A stretch of DNA of 64,000 nt from Cristatella mucedo (Eukaryota; Bryozoa; Phylactolaemata; Cristatellidae). Under the pieces are notes generated by a model. It saw nothing but the letters and a program-made list of their open reading frames with translations, did no database searches and had not been told where the DNA came from. The stretch lies in the NCBI GenBank assembly GCA_009760855.2, contig WPIO01000006.1, positions 1,160,001 to 1,224,000 on the forward strand, written 5' to 3'. Shown here in pieces: positions 33,185 through 46,391 of the stretch; the first letter of the stretch is position 1, and each line of letters starts with the position of its first letter. The position numbers and the translations under genes are program-made.

Positions 33185-33370
33185 ATTTTGAGTTTCCATG
33201 AGGAGCCGAGGTTATCACGGTTTGTTTGAATGAGTTGCTATAAGATTCCCATCGAAGATTATGCCTGTCACAGTTGTATTTTGAGTTTCCATGAGGAGCC
33301 GAGGTTATCACGGTTTGTTTGAATGAGTTGCTATAAGATTCCCATCGAAGATTATGCCTGTCACAGTTGT
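33185..33370 (+). repeat. Perfect 93-bp tandem duplication inside the LINE
   Basis: 33,185-33,277 is repeated at 33,278-33,370 with no difference that I could see by eye. Each unit begins ATTTTGAGTTTCCATGAGGA and ends GCCTGTCACAGTTGT. Confidence 0.95.
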
Positions 33371-34689
33371 AGGCTACCGACCTCCTGGTTGTCGAACACT
33401 TGATTATGGAGGAGTTTTTGGAGTTCCCTACTACAATATTTGTACGTGATGGGCCAGTAATAGTTGTAGGATGCTTCACAATTCACAATGACAATCCTTG
33501 CAACAGCCAGGTCCGGTCATTTCGAGACTGTCTGGAGAACTTCAGTTTGGTCCAACACGTTAATCATACCACTCATATTAGTGGTTAAATCATGGATCTC
33601 GTTGTGATTAATGATGTCTGCCCCACTGGCCTTGTTGTGTGCCCGCTGATCATCTCGGATCGTAACTCAGTCTCGTTTACTGTTCCTATTCCGATGTACG
33701 TGCAGGGCAACGTTGAGCTTGTCCAATGCCACAGCTTAAAAAGCATTGACCCGGAGATTTCTTTTGAAATCTCTCAGTGAGGCAGGTCTTCTTTATTTGC
33801 ATTTAGACTCGGTTGACAGCCTCGATACCCCCACTGATGCATTCAACATGAAATTTAGGAGTGTTCTTTGTCGATCATGCTCCTCATATATTATGTCCGT
33901 GTACAGAGGAGCGGAGATTCTGTTCAGTTTACCAAAAAACTTCAAAAGATTCGCCGTGTTCAGCCTAGGCTTGAAAGCCGCTCTAAGAAGTCAGAGTCCG
34001 ACGACTATCTAGACCATTTCAAAGATTCCCCTCGCCTACACCCGGAAGCTTAGACAAGCCAGGGCTTCTTTGCTTTTATTTGAAAGTAAAGTCCTGCCTG
34101 TCAGACCAAAAGTAGATTTATAGGACGGTTAAATAAATTGCTTGCCGTTTCTGAGAGGTCTCAGCTACCAGATATTAGCGGCTCAGCCTACAAGTTTTCA
34201 GCCTTCTTTATTAGTTAAATTGCACACATTTGTGTGTACATAAAGCCCCTCTGACTAAAGCAATTTTTGAGTCGCATTCTGTGATATTTCTTAAGAGACC
34301 TTCCGAGGTTTTTGGCTGCTGAGTGGCTACCTAAATAAAGTCTAGCAAACTGAGCTCATCTCTTGACGACCCCATACCGTCACCTCTGAGTTATCCACTG
34401 GCAGACAAATTAAGACTAGTCATAACTACTATTTTTAATTTTTCTCTGGAAAATGGGGTTTTACCGATTTTCTTCAAATCTGCCTTGGCTAGACCGTCGC
34501 TTGAAAGCCTTAGTATTAGATTCAGAGGTTCTAGCAAACTATGGCTCAATTATCCATCTTTCTTTTTCTTAAGTATTCTGGAAAAAATTTACACCAAGAA
34601 ACTTGTATCACACACTGAAAAGAATAAATTAAATTTTTATCGGGATTTAAGCGAAACCACTTCATTGAAACTGCTCTGCCCATGTAACC

Positions 34690-34825
34690 AATGACAGCGG
34701 TTAAGGTGCTCGCCCGGACCAAGTCTGACTGAGGTCGTGGGCTCGAGCCCCAAGGCATATGTGAAGCACCTGAATATAGATTAAGTTCTCTTGGGGCGCT
34801 ATATAAATGAATTATATATATATTT
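34690..34825 (+). mobile_element. tRNA-derived SINE with LINE-like tail, nested in a LINE
   Basis: The head GCGGTTAAGGTGCTCGCCC leads to B box GTCGTGGGCTCGAGCCCC, then GAAGCACCTGAATATAGATT / AAGTTCTCTTGGGGCGC hairpin and TATATAAATGAATTAT. LINE coding continues on both sides. Confidence 0.8.
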
Positions 34826-36196
34826 TTATTCAATGACGCAACGAGGACTGGAATGTCTTTGCCTAGCCCTGCTTGATCTACCAGGTGCCTTCGACACAAT
34901 TGATCACGTTGTCCTACTTAGAAGATTTCGAACATTGATCGATCTGGCAGACGAAGCACTGGCGTGGTTCAAAGCAGACTTGTAAAATCATTTTCAATCA
35001 ATGTGGTGTGAGGGTCAGGTCTCATCCGCCAGACCTGTAACCTGTGGGTTCCCACAAAGGTCTGTCCTCAGTCCTTTGCTGTCCTGCATTTAAATCGCAC
35101 ATCTAGGAGAAGTGATTCGGGCCGATGGAATCGCCTACTACTTTTATGTTGAATATATTCAACTGAATTTTTTATTTTAGCCGTCAGAATCTGCAGCAGC
35201 GGCTGATAAATGAATGCTTGCCTTGCGGCCATTCGATCTCGGATGTAGGTCAAATTTTGTTAAACTAAACGACGATAAAACAGAACGGCTACTCATAGAT
35301 CACCCAAGCGTGTCGCTAGACTAGAAGACTTTGCTCTTCTAATAGGTGATGCTGTTTTGCGACCATCAAGGGGGTCGAAATTTAGGCGTCATCTTTGAAG
35401 CTGCCTGAATTTTGAAAGTTTAATTAGGACGCCGGCATCCACAGCTTGCAATAACGTCCGGTCTCTATCTCAGATTAGGGACTGACTACCACGGTGGCGT
35501 GCAAAAAAATTACCTAGCTCCCTAGTTCTTTCTTAGCGAGATTATTTCAATTAAATTTAGACTGGGCTACCGGAAAAAGCTACTAGGCCACTGTAGCTGG
35601 TGATGAATTTGGCTGCATTGCCCGTCAACAAATCTCAGAGGTTCACACGTATTTGTATTTCCTTTCCTGAAGGAGCTCCAGTGGCTTCCGGTTGATCAAC
35701 GGATACAAAGTGAAGTTCCTACGCTGACCCAAAAGGCCTGCCACGGCTGGCTTCCTTAATACCTAGCTAAACAGCTGCCCAAGTTTCAACATCCGCGTGG
35801 CCCCTATGTGTTCTCTATAGATAATAAATTTAGCTGTCACTTGCACACATGGCGGACTGTTACATGTGTATCGTTTGAGCCTCTAGTTCAAAAGAGTTTG
35901 CACTGGACGCAATGATAGCCTACAAAAGCCACCAAGGATAAGGCACCCTTGAATATATTCTGCTAGTTGCATCGCTATTTCTTCCTACTGCTGTTTCAGT
36001 TCAATCGCTTTGCAACTTCAGCTGTGGTTACTGCTTTTGCACTGAAGAGTGAGATGGACTGTCCTGGTAAAGAATACTGTTGTCAAACATTTATCATTTT
36101 TGAATACTCAATATACAAAAATCAATTCTCGAGAATTTTCAAGCCATACAGCCACTTCCTATTTATTAAGTTTGGATGTATGGATACATTTAAATT

Positions 36197-36224
36197 GGCC
36201 AAGGGTACCTTGGTACCCTTGGCC
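36197..36224. repeat. Perfect 13-bp inverted repeat with a 2-nt loop
   Basis: Arms GGCCAAGGGTACC and GGTACCCTTGGCC are separated by TT. A looser repetition of the same motif (TACCAAGGTACCAAG) follows at about 36,249-36,263. Confidence 0.9.
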
Positions 36225-36379
36225 GATAGGTATCAAGGTATGTAGTCTTACCAAGGTACCAAGTCTTTGTTTGCTTAAGATTTCTCTGATCTTGATTCTT
36301 TTTGCACGATAGTTCTTTGATCAATAGATCTACAGCTTTCATTCATAACTGAAAAAATAAGTTCTTAGCCTCAGGTCTT

Positions 36380-37685
36380 GTCCCTACATCTTCCCACAAG
36401 GCTGTTGTTATGCAACTCGTTAAGAAGGCAAAACTAGGCCACGAGAACTTGAGAAACTCCATCCAGTCTCTCTACTGCCGTTCCTATCAAAGACACTAGC
36501 ACGAGTAATGGCAGACCAACAAAATCCTTACATTAAAACTTCAATCCTAGCAAGTTATTTTCAATCTGGTTTTAGAGATAATCACTTCCCAGAGTCGGCA
36601 TGGCTTAGGGTGTTTAACGGCTTTCTCAGGAATGCAGACTTATGTTATGTCTGTTTTTTTTACGTGATCTTTCTGCAGCGTTTGATACTATTGATCATTT
36701 AGGAACCAGATCGCACCTAGTCTCGACTTGGCATTACTGGGGCACTGCGCTGGTTTAGGCCCTATCTTAACGGAAGACTCCTGAGTATTGATGTCAATGG
36801 GCAACAATAATCAGAGGAGCCACTGAAGTAGAGGATACCCTAGGGCTCCGTGCTTGGTCCACTAACGTTCACAGTTTACGCTCTCGGCTTTTGCAAATGT
36901 GATCAAAAGCCGCAATTCAGGCTTTCATTTCTATGCCCATGATTCCTAGTTGTACCATGCTTTGATGCTTTGCAGCCTTCCACCCCCTAAAATTCTCTCA
37001 CTCCCCTGCTGCATGTATTGCTGACATTCGCACTTGGGTGGCAGCAACCTTAGATAGGGAAACCACATCAAAGTTAATACATACATTTGCCACATCACTT
37101 CATGATTTCTATAGCTTACTGGTTGTAGATCTTCTGGCCTATGCAATCGGGCACTCAATTTCGGTCCAAAACTCGACAGCTAGGCTTGTCTGTCGTGGCC
37201 GTCGCACTTGCCACATCACACCACTTTTGCCGACCTTAACTGGCTTACAATCAAGCACTACATCAAATTCAAAGTTTTTCACTTACTTTTAGGTATTTTC
37301 GTTCTCTTAGTTCAGATTAATTATTTAGAACTGCTCAACAATAGGGCTAGGCATCGTACCAGCCGCTCTTCTGACTCAAATCGTTGTGCTTCGAACCAAC
37401 CTCAAATCCTCTGGAGACCCTGTTTTTAGTTGGTATGCTTCCAAAGCCTGTAACTCAATCCTGACCGACGTCAAGACGAAGACATTAAAAAAGAAGCTAA
37501 AACGCACATATTATCAGCGCATTCACAGGGTCCAAGTGAATTGTCTTTGATGTGCGTGAAACCCTCACCTATTAGACTCGATTCCTTTGCAGCGTATGTC
37601 TAATGCCTAGAAAGAGATTAAGTTCTCCAATGGCACTATACAAGTGGATTATTATCGTTATTATTATTACTCATTCCGAGGAAAC
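36380..37685 (+). mobile_element. 5'-truncated decayed LINE (L2/CR1-like)
   Basis: It starts in the RT (SFQSGFRDNHFPESAWLRVFNGFLRNAD spread over 36,555-36,640), passes degenerate palm motifs and the C-terminal region (about 37,050-37,450), and ends with AATGCCTAGAAAGAGATT, a worn hairpin and ATT units at about 37,655-37,670. Many frameshifts. Confidence 0.75.
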
Positions 37686-38344
37686 GCAATGAGAGATGGT
37701 AGAAAGGGTGAGACTGATCATGCAGTACTGATTATAACGCCCTTTATTTTAGTGTCATGATCGCTGACAAACCTTTTTTCTACTTGCAGGGTGAGGATAC
37801 GGGATCTTTGCCAACTGAAGCTACCTCAAGCAGCCTAAGAATGAGTGCTCTTTTTGATCTACAGCCGTGAAAGTTTTCCGAAGTAGAGGACGAAAACGTA
37901 TATGCTGCTTACGTTTGAGAATGTCATGGTTACATTGACATAATGGGAAGGGACTGATCACAGCATCTCGTACTTTAGAAGTAATCCAATTGAGTCTTGC
38001 AGAGACATAAGCATACACTGATGCAATGCACTGACAATATCCATAAAAACCAGGGTAACTATTCTTCAACTCTTCCAAGTCACCCTGCTTGTGATAACCG
38101 GGCTTGGCAAGATGTGGAGCTCGGCAAAGGTGAGAGGCTCGGTAAGAAGAACTCGTCAAGGTGAAGAGCTGCAAGGTGAGGAGCTCGGGGCAGGGTTAGG
38201 AGCTCGGTAAGGTGGGATTGTCTACACTTATACTGAGAAGGAGATTTACAACTTAAAAATGACCATTTAAGCACTTGCAATATTTCGTTTCATGTATCCG
38301 GTCTAGCTTAAGTACGCTCGGATCCAAATTTACATCTTCACCAG

Positions 38345-38425
38345 TAACGGTGATACCCAGCGGTTAGTCTCATGGTTTGTGGGCTCTAAAGACTCGGGTT
38401 CAAGTTTTGTGGGAAGGAAGCCTTG
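38345..38425 (+). mobile_element. Probable tRNA-derived SINE head
   Basis: A GATACCCAGCGGTTAGTCTC head and B box GACTCGGGTTCAAGTTTTG are visible. Only the tRNA-like part is clear. Confidence 0.45.
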
Positions 38426-38938
38426 AGCTGTCAAAAGCAGCCTTGATCTAAACGAGTTCAAGATTCATTCTATTCTCAGCTAGTACCATTACTGAGTCAT
38501 GCTTTTATTCTTTTTCTACCACGCGTTCGGATTTTCGTGCGACTGAGTGTACTGCAATGCGTGTACTGGTATGTTTGATACGACACGCAATGATTTCGAT
38601 ATTACTTGTTAGTTTTCTGTATAGTTTGGAGCGTCAATGCTTTGTCGACCCCTTAAACTAGGACTAACGAATATTTGGCAGTGCAAATTAAAGGAAATAT
38701 ACGTACAAAGATAGAATATGCAATGCCTAGGAAAATAGCTCTTCCGGTTCTTCCAGGTAGTTGAATAAACTTCGGCTACAGTTAAAGTTCGACCTTTGAG
38801 CAGACACTACTTTCCAGGCTCCCTTGTTCAACTGTCTCGGAAAAAAGCAATTTCCAGGCGAGAGAATTTTTCCTGCCGCCACGGAAGATATCTCACCCAA
38901 TCAAATAGGTCGCTGAGACGTCTTTTCTTCTGTTGCAG

Positions 38939-38976
38939 TCAATCGCCCGCGATTGTCCGAGCCCAAGAGGTCAACA
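38939..38976 (+). CDS. Cysteine-rich gene, small exon
   Basis: Acceptor TTCTTCTGTTGCAG, donor A|GTAAGT. The 38-nt exon encodes QSPAIVRAQEVN and joins in phase to CLKEC of the next exon. It would suit the start of the mature chain after a signal peptide encoded further upstream. Confidence 0.45.
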
Positions 38977-41673
38977 GTAAGTAGGTGTCACTAATACTGT
39001 CGTGTTCTTTTTATATGACGTATGAGTGCTATCTACTAATTGCTTGCTTCTGAAAATGTGTTCTTCACTCGATTTAGGCAGTTCCAAAGAGATAATTGAA
39101 ATATTTTTTTGCTTTGGAAACCTAAATTATGGGGCTATCTATCTATGGAAAGCGTTTCTTGTCGTGCTGGCAGTAACTTATGGCTTTGGAATAGCTCACC
39201 CTAAGCGATGCTCAAGCAACATAATGGCTGACACAATGCGCTCGAATCTCTCTTAATTATCTAGCCTCGCCAATGTTCTGGGCGCCTATTTTACCATGTC
39301 GCTCACGCTTTCCAGGCTGCTTGAGATCCTGAACGTAAGAGCTAGTCTCACATGGCGGATTGCTCGCTAGTCGCTGGTCGGCGGCGGGGTTCAGGGTTCA
39401 GCTTTGAACTTGGAATTATGCTGCGGTGTTTCAATTCCAAGATTCCAAGAGTTGAGGATTAGAACAATGTTCATGCAGTCGTGTTGAATTTATTTTTCTT
39501 ACATTTCAGATTTAATGTGCGCAACCATTTGCTCGCGGATAAGGTTCTGACTGTAATTTTGATATGGCTCTGATGTGAGTGAGTGGCGCCGAGTGAAATA
39601 TTACTAAAAATCAATGGTAAATGAAAAAGATTATTGGTAAAAGCTGCTTAAAAGATCATCGCTAATTCTCGAGGTAATCGCCGATATCGATCAAAGCTTT
39701 ACAATGAAATGAATGTGAGCTATCCCTCTGATTTCTACCTCAGCTGTATTTCACACGCATTGCGAATAAAATTCTCACTGTCTTATGCCGCTATTGCTTC
39801 CTTGAATCGAGAAAACACATTGCTGATGATAAGGCACGTGCGATGGCTGGATGGGTGCACATAGCAACTTACCATGCTGAGCGTAGAGCCGCTATTGTAG
39901 CAGCCAAGATCCAAGCTGATACCCTCGTCTCTAATCGTGAATTTTGACCCCAATAGTTTTGTTGCATAGCACTTGAGGTTAAGTGCACAATACAGGGTTT
40001 TGAAAACTGAAATCCTTAGAAATTACAACATCTAGCGGATGGTTCATGCTACTGTCTTAGCCACCGCTGCCCAAGCTCTTATTCGAAGAAATTTTGAAGA
40101 TGCTTCGTACATGTAGGTGGACGTTTGAAATGAAACCACGCGCAGCTAAATGGATCGCTGTGCTGAAATAGGTAGTGACACTGAATCTGGACACGTCGGT
40201 CTCAAATTAAAATTTTTCCATCACCAAGTTCATTAACTTCCTACCACATGTCGGGTCTTAACAACAACTGAAATTGGAGATTCTTTATTCTATGTAGTCT
40301 TATATAACGCAGATCAAGGCTAGATATATGGACCAAAGGATCCCCATGCAAAGCTCGTGATTGCAAAATGACAGTGTGGAGGATAATTGCTCCTCAATAA
40401 TTTGCAAGGAACGCAGACTAGACCAGAAATGGAGCCTATAAGGATTGACAAGCCAAATATTTAGCTCTGTTTAAAATCTGCAGCTGTTGGTGATGTCTGG
40501 TTTACGCGCAGAAATAAAAAACGGCATTGCACCGCTTGACATATAAATCAGTAGAATCTTTTCTTTCGTGGCTGGTTTTGCAAGAGGATTAATTGCTGTG
40601 AACGTTTTCTTAAACAGACTGCCTAAAAGAATGCGACGCGCAGTACACCATGCTGGACAAAGCTGCTCTGGCGACGTTGTCTATCAGTGGCTTTATACGA
40701 AACATGTCGTGTGATTTAACTGCAGCTGCAGACAGCACTTGCTGGTAAGTCAATAAGCAATCGGTTTAATACGTGTGGCCACTCTTGGTCTAAAAACTCT
40801 CACTTAAATCATCATTTTGTTTTAGTATCCACTTTTGCTTTTGGCAATAAGAAATTGTAGCAAGATTGCGTACAATGTCAGTTTTTGATCCTGTTCATTA
40901 TGCAGCTGTGGAATCCCAAAACGCTATTTGTTCATTAATTGCTTATAGATGAAGATTAAGGACAGCATTTAGTGGGTCCCTGTGATTCGTCTTTGATGTG
41001 CTTATGCGTGCGGACACTGCATGCTGCCACTAACCACATTTGCATGCTGACCCTGTGCATGTCACCCCTAACCATATTATTCATTTCGCTTGTTTTTCAA
41101 GCATGACTTTACTTACCATTCAATTGCATTTCACTTTACAGCAAATGTAAAGCGCCTAGAGAGAGATTGAGTTCTCTGAGGGCGCTTTATCAAGTGAATT
41201 ATTATTATTATTATTATTAAATATGGATCCTATCAGATTAATTCTCATTTCACACTTAGTCGTCAATCCTTAGGTCACCTTGCAGTCTATTGTAACAGGC
41301 TTTCCATCTAATATACAGTGTTTTTGCCACGGCAAATTCGAATCACTCTACAGCTGTGGTAATCGATACTAGCCAAGAGCTTATGAATTGCCCATGGGAC
41401 TCTTTCTCACCCTACTCGTGTGTTGTTAGTCTCAGGGCGGGTACCCACAAACGTGCTACACGGACGTCATTTGAGTTTTAAACGCAGAGGCATGCGCCTA
41501 ATCCTAAGGCTAGCAGTAGTCGAGGACTGTATTGTCAGTGGTATCGAGCCAGTGAGCTCTTACTTCAGCCATCAACAGCTTACGCTGCTGCACAATTTTA
41601 AGAAACATCAATTTTGGTTGGGGGAATCCCTGTTACTCTTCCGGCCGTATTCAATTGAGCCAATTAATCTTTG

Positions 41674-41716
<43 letters not shown>

Positions 41717-44700
41717 CACTTAGTAAAGTGCCCTCGAAGAACTTAATCTCTTTCTAGGCGCTTTACATTTGCTGCAAAGGGAAATGCAATTGAATGTTAA
41801 GTAAAATCATGCTTGAAAAACAAACAAAATGAATAACACGGTTAGGGGTGACATGTACAGAGTCAGCATGCAAATGTGGTTAGTGGCAGGTTGATGTTAA
41901 GTGTGAGGTAGTCCGCGAGGTTACTGACTAATGATTATCGCAGCAGTGCTCGCATCTTCAAGCAAAAGTGAGAATTAGGCAAAGTATAAACAAAAAAGAC
42001 TCCTCATGCATATGTGCGCTGCCAGTTTACCAGTGGATTGAAACGTGTGCCGCTTGTAAGGAGCTAATACGTATATGGTAATTTCTATCAACCAAGTCAA
42101 AGGTGATGCTGCAGAGTATAGTGTCAATCGTTATCGTACACAAGTTTCTATGTGATACAATTTGGCAGCTGAGATTTTGATGTGCAGGATCATACTTTGT
42201 AGCAGGTTAGTGGTGAAATGTATTGATGTTGATTGACTGTTACCATTTAAATAGTATTTTGGTACGACTGTACATACTGTCAGCTTGGTGCACGAGCGTA
42301 TTCGCCGATGGTTTTTGTATGTACTCGGGCGTGCGATGCTGAGGCACCTGGATTCAAGCAGCACGTAATTTTCGTCTTTCTAGGAAAGTAGGCGAAATAA
42401 ATTCTTGCTACCAGGCTTGCGTCGACAAAGCAGCTAGGTATGGTTTTACCTACAGCCCATCGTATGATCGCAATGTTACGGAGAACCTGAAGCAGTCGTT
42501 CTGCTACACAGGTCAGTCTTTCCGGATCCGGTAGCGCTAATTATGCATGACAGTAACTTGCAGTGAAAATGTTTGCATTTTCTATTACGAATGAGCTATG
42601 CATGTTATCAACATTTTAGTTGCTGACAGCATGCCTGTAGCTAGAATACAAATTTAGAGGGCCAAACCATGAACTAAAGTGAGCATGACATGCTGACATC
42701 GGTAGCATGACTCCACCGACTGTCGGCTCTGTCATGCAGTGATGTAGGCCTAGCTTCTTTGAGGAGCTCAAATTAGCGAGTCGAGCTCCACGATAAGCGT
42801 CTTTGACTATAAGCAATTCACTTGAAGCCATTTGGTGGCTGGATGCAAGGGGCTTGCAGGCAGACCTAGCTTCGGTATTCTCGTAATTCAAGAGAAAATG
42901 ATATGATTATTAAGACAAATAGGGATCGCAGCATGCCGAACAAGTTTTATGAAAATAATCGGACTTCAAGCGATATCTTGACTTTAAGCCCTTATAATTT
43001 GTTTTAGCTTATAAGAGTATGCCTTTTTTGTGATCAATTAGGCTGCAGAGCTGCAAAAGCCAGGAGCGATGCGTCACCACCCGAAAATCCATGGATGACG
43101 GGTTTTGACGACTGGCCAGTACCGTTAGGTCACTTCTGCCTACCACTTGGTATTGCTTAGTTTACGGTGCAGCTATCTGGAAATTCGTTAGACCGAGGTC
43201 ACTAGAAAGGCTGTGGCATTCCCTCAAGAAATCAAATCGGAGGAGCAGGAGAGCGCTTCTCCGATACTTTCCGGGATGCTCTCGTAACCCCCTTCCTCAC
43301 TGTGACGATGCTGGTGGTCTCGTATGCAGAGGAAAACCTTGAAGCTTTGAGCACCAGGTTCCAGGTTCGCCGCCGGCATGCCTCTTCAGCCCATCCTATA
43401 ATAATACAGCTATTTACCTAGCACTTTCAAAAAGGAATGTAGCGTCCTCTGGTGTAGCTCTGAGCCAAATCTGAGCTTGCCGGAGCTCCACCAGGAAGGG
43501 CTCTCTGTAGTCCCTCCGAGCACAGCTAGTAGCCATATTTCCGGATAGCCTAACGGTTTGCCCCCAAAAGGAAGGCAACAACAAAGCTTATCTGAGCCTG
43601 TTAAAAATAATTAAATCAATAGCCCGACTAGGAAATTCTCGAGATGAGCTTTGTAGGCGCACTCCAGGGCTTTAGCGTCTTTTAAGCACTTCTAACGAGA
43701 AATTAATGTCACACACAGATAAAAAGCCACAAGCTACAGCACTGACTGAGCACTTTTAGATCAGTATAAAAGTTATTACCTCATTAGATCAGCATACACA
43801 GTATGACCTTTATGGCTTGTATAAAATATTCAAATATGATTTTCACTTCAAGAAATCGAACTGAAGTACTGCACCAAAGTTGAGCTTGGCAGAAGAAATA
43901 AAATTTGGTAAGATTAACAGAGAAATATATTTAAGCTCTGCGGAAGGCGAAATCCAAAAAGTCTTTACACATGGGTACATAGAATGATCTCTTTAGCCCC
44001 TTGAAGTATGATAATCTCTTTAAACGCCATCCAGAAAAGTGGAATTATTGAAAATCCCGAACTCACTGTAGGCTGGAATAATCATTTGGTGGCATAGTGG
44101 CAATTAACCAAAACAGTAAAAATCTATACTTGATAAGTTTAATTTCACTTAGGAAAAGACCGAAGCCTCTTTTTCATGGGCCGGAGTTCTTAGAATGTTT
44201 TGCCACGCTCAGAAACCGATCCTGACACACCAGGGTTACCTGCCAGGCACTCTATCAACTGAGTTGTCGAAGCTGCAGGTCTTTTTGGAACTCAGTGCAG
44301 GACTTTCAAGCTTCTGCTTAAATCAGATTCCCGCAGTGCTGTGTAAATGAATGTATATTTTATAAATTAGGAATTGGTCGCCAAGCTGCAAGCATTGTGC
44401 CTGCTGGGGTCTTCTACCAGAGAGTCAGAGAGCTTATCCCCTTCATTACTATCTGGAACTAAGTAAGTTGGGAAACCTTCAGAAGCGGTCTGCTACCATG
44501 CTTAACAGTCCACGAATGGCTGAATGTATTTATGATATCTAGCAGTCGGTTAAAGTGAACTAGTGATTTAAAATATGAAAGGACCGACTGGCATCTACCG
44601 TAGGACTAAGTGCTCAAAAACATTTCACGTCATTAAAAATTTAAAGTGCCTAGAAAGAGATTGAGTTCTCTGAGGGCGCTGTATCTAATGTATTATATTT

Positions 44701-46017
44701 AAGGAGAACGATACCAAAAGATCTCTTCAGTGATAGTTAAGCACTGGAGAAACTGAGCAGTCAAGACCACAGCATTTTCGGACTGATAATAAATTCATGT
44801 AGTTCAAGAGAAATTAAAAATACCATCTGATAATTTTCAATCAGTGTGCGATTGGCAGCTGCTGCGGAGGATGTTGCAATCAGCACAGCAGCACAGCGAG
44901 CTGAAAGGCTTTCTATTCTTTTTCTACCTCCTAGGGCTCCAGATAGTAATGTACTACTGAGAATCTGGCCTTCCCTCGGAAATCCGTCTGCTTGTGTGCC
45001 ACAATAGTTTGTAATCCTGAATAAGTTCTGGAACTGAATTTGTTCAAATTGCCTACATGCTATTCCGTAGAATCTTTTTTTAATCAAGTTAATACCGCTT
45101 CACACTTTTTTTACATAGAGTCGCTCCCAAAATGTGATCAGGTTCGGTATGTACATTCAAAATATTGACAGCTCTGTTATAATTAAAAGGTTAACCCTCT
45201 CGATTGACAGTCATCAGTTTCGCAAGCGTTTTCGTCCTGTTGAACAAATTTATAGCCCCCTTAGAGACTTAATATGAGCACGTATCATAATACTTAAGAA
45301 AAAAATTAGATTTTGTGATCTGGCCCTTCCATAAAAATGAAAAATCACTCCCAGTCTTCAGTACTAGCTGGATAATCCAAGAGTTACAATTAGGTTCATT
45401 GCTTTTTATTTGTAACGTTGTTAGAACAGTGGTTGATTACAAGTATCTCCTTCAATTATAGCTACTTGAAACTTTGTGACCGATGTAGACACTCGTTTTT
45501 CACCAAGTCTAATTTACTGAGCTTCACTTCTTTAACGCCTAAATTCGGTGAGGTGTCATGTACCCTCAAAAGCATTGTAAGCTTTAGTAATCGGAAGTGA
45601 TTTCGCAATAGAATTACAATAGCCCTCTAATATCGCCTGTACGAACAATTCTAATCAAGCTGGTTCAATGTGTACTAATAAAGACAATAGAAAGAATAAT
45701 AAAATAAGTTGGTTGTGTATCAGCGTATAACTTTATGCTAATTTAACAGCCCCATTTATCTAGCGTCAGGAGAGCCTTCATGGCTATCACCACCGCTTGT
45801 AGTTGTCAATACCGGATCGACCACTGTAGGACTCGAACCAAGGACTCGGGTCGTGAAGAGTGAGCATCTTTCCAGGTGGTTAATAATTTGCTGCAGTAAC
45901 CAAGAGTTAATAACGTGTAATGTACAATGCTTAGGTATGAAGAAGAACACAAGTCACTCAGGGCCGCTGGTTGTAGGACCCCTAGCAAGTACAATCCGAA
46001 GAATCATTATACACACA

Positions 46018-46079
<62 letters not shown>

Positions 46080-46083
46080 CACA

Positions 46084-46141
<58 letters not shown>

Positions 46142-46358
46142 CACACACACTTATATACACACGCAAACACAGACACACACTCATACACACACACACAGAC
46201 ACACACACTTATACACACACACACATACACACACACTTATACACACACACACGTATACAAAAATACAGACACACACACACAGACACACACACAGACACAC
46301 TCACTTATACATACACACACACACACACACACAGACACACACACACTTATACACACCA

Positions 46359-46391
<33 letters not shown>

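Larger units (their letters stand above)
33150..35830 (+). mobile_element. Nearly full-length decayed LINE (L2/CR1-like): endonuclease plus reverse transcriptase
   Basis: Parts in order: endonuclease remnants at 33,370-33,760 (YRPPGCRTLDYGG in one frame, LENFSLVQHVNHTTHISG in another), the endonuclease-RT linker at about 33,770-34,060, RT start at 34,480-34,680 (worn ILEKIYTKKLV), RT block LLDLPGAFDTIDHVVLLRRF at about 34,866, and LNDDKTERLLI at about 35,264. Frames shift often. A SINE interrupts it at 34,690-34,825 and a 93-bp tandem duplication lies at 33,185-33,370. Non-functional. Confidence 0.8.

Noticed and set aside
33159-33479. Minus-strand protein with an internal peptide repeat
   Set aside because: The repeat is the 93-bp DNA duplication; the meaningful reading is LINE endonuclease on the plus strand.
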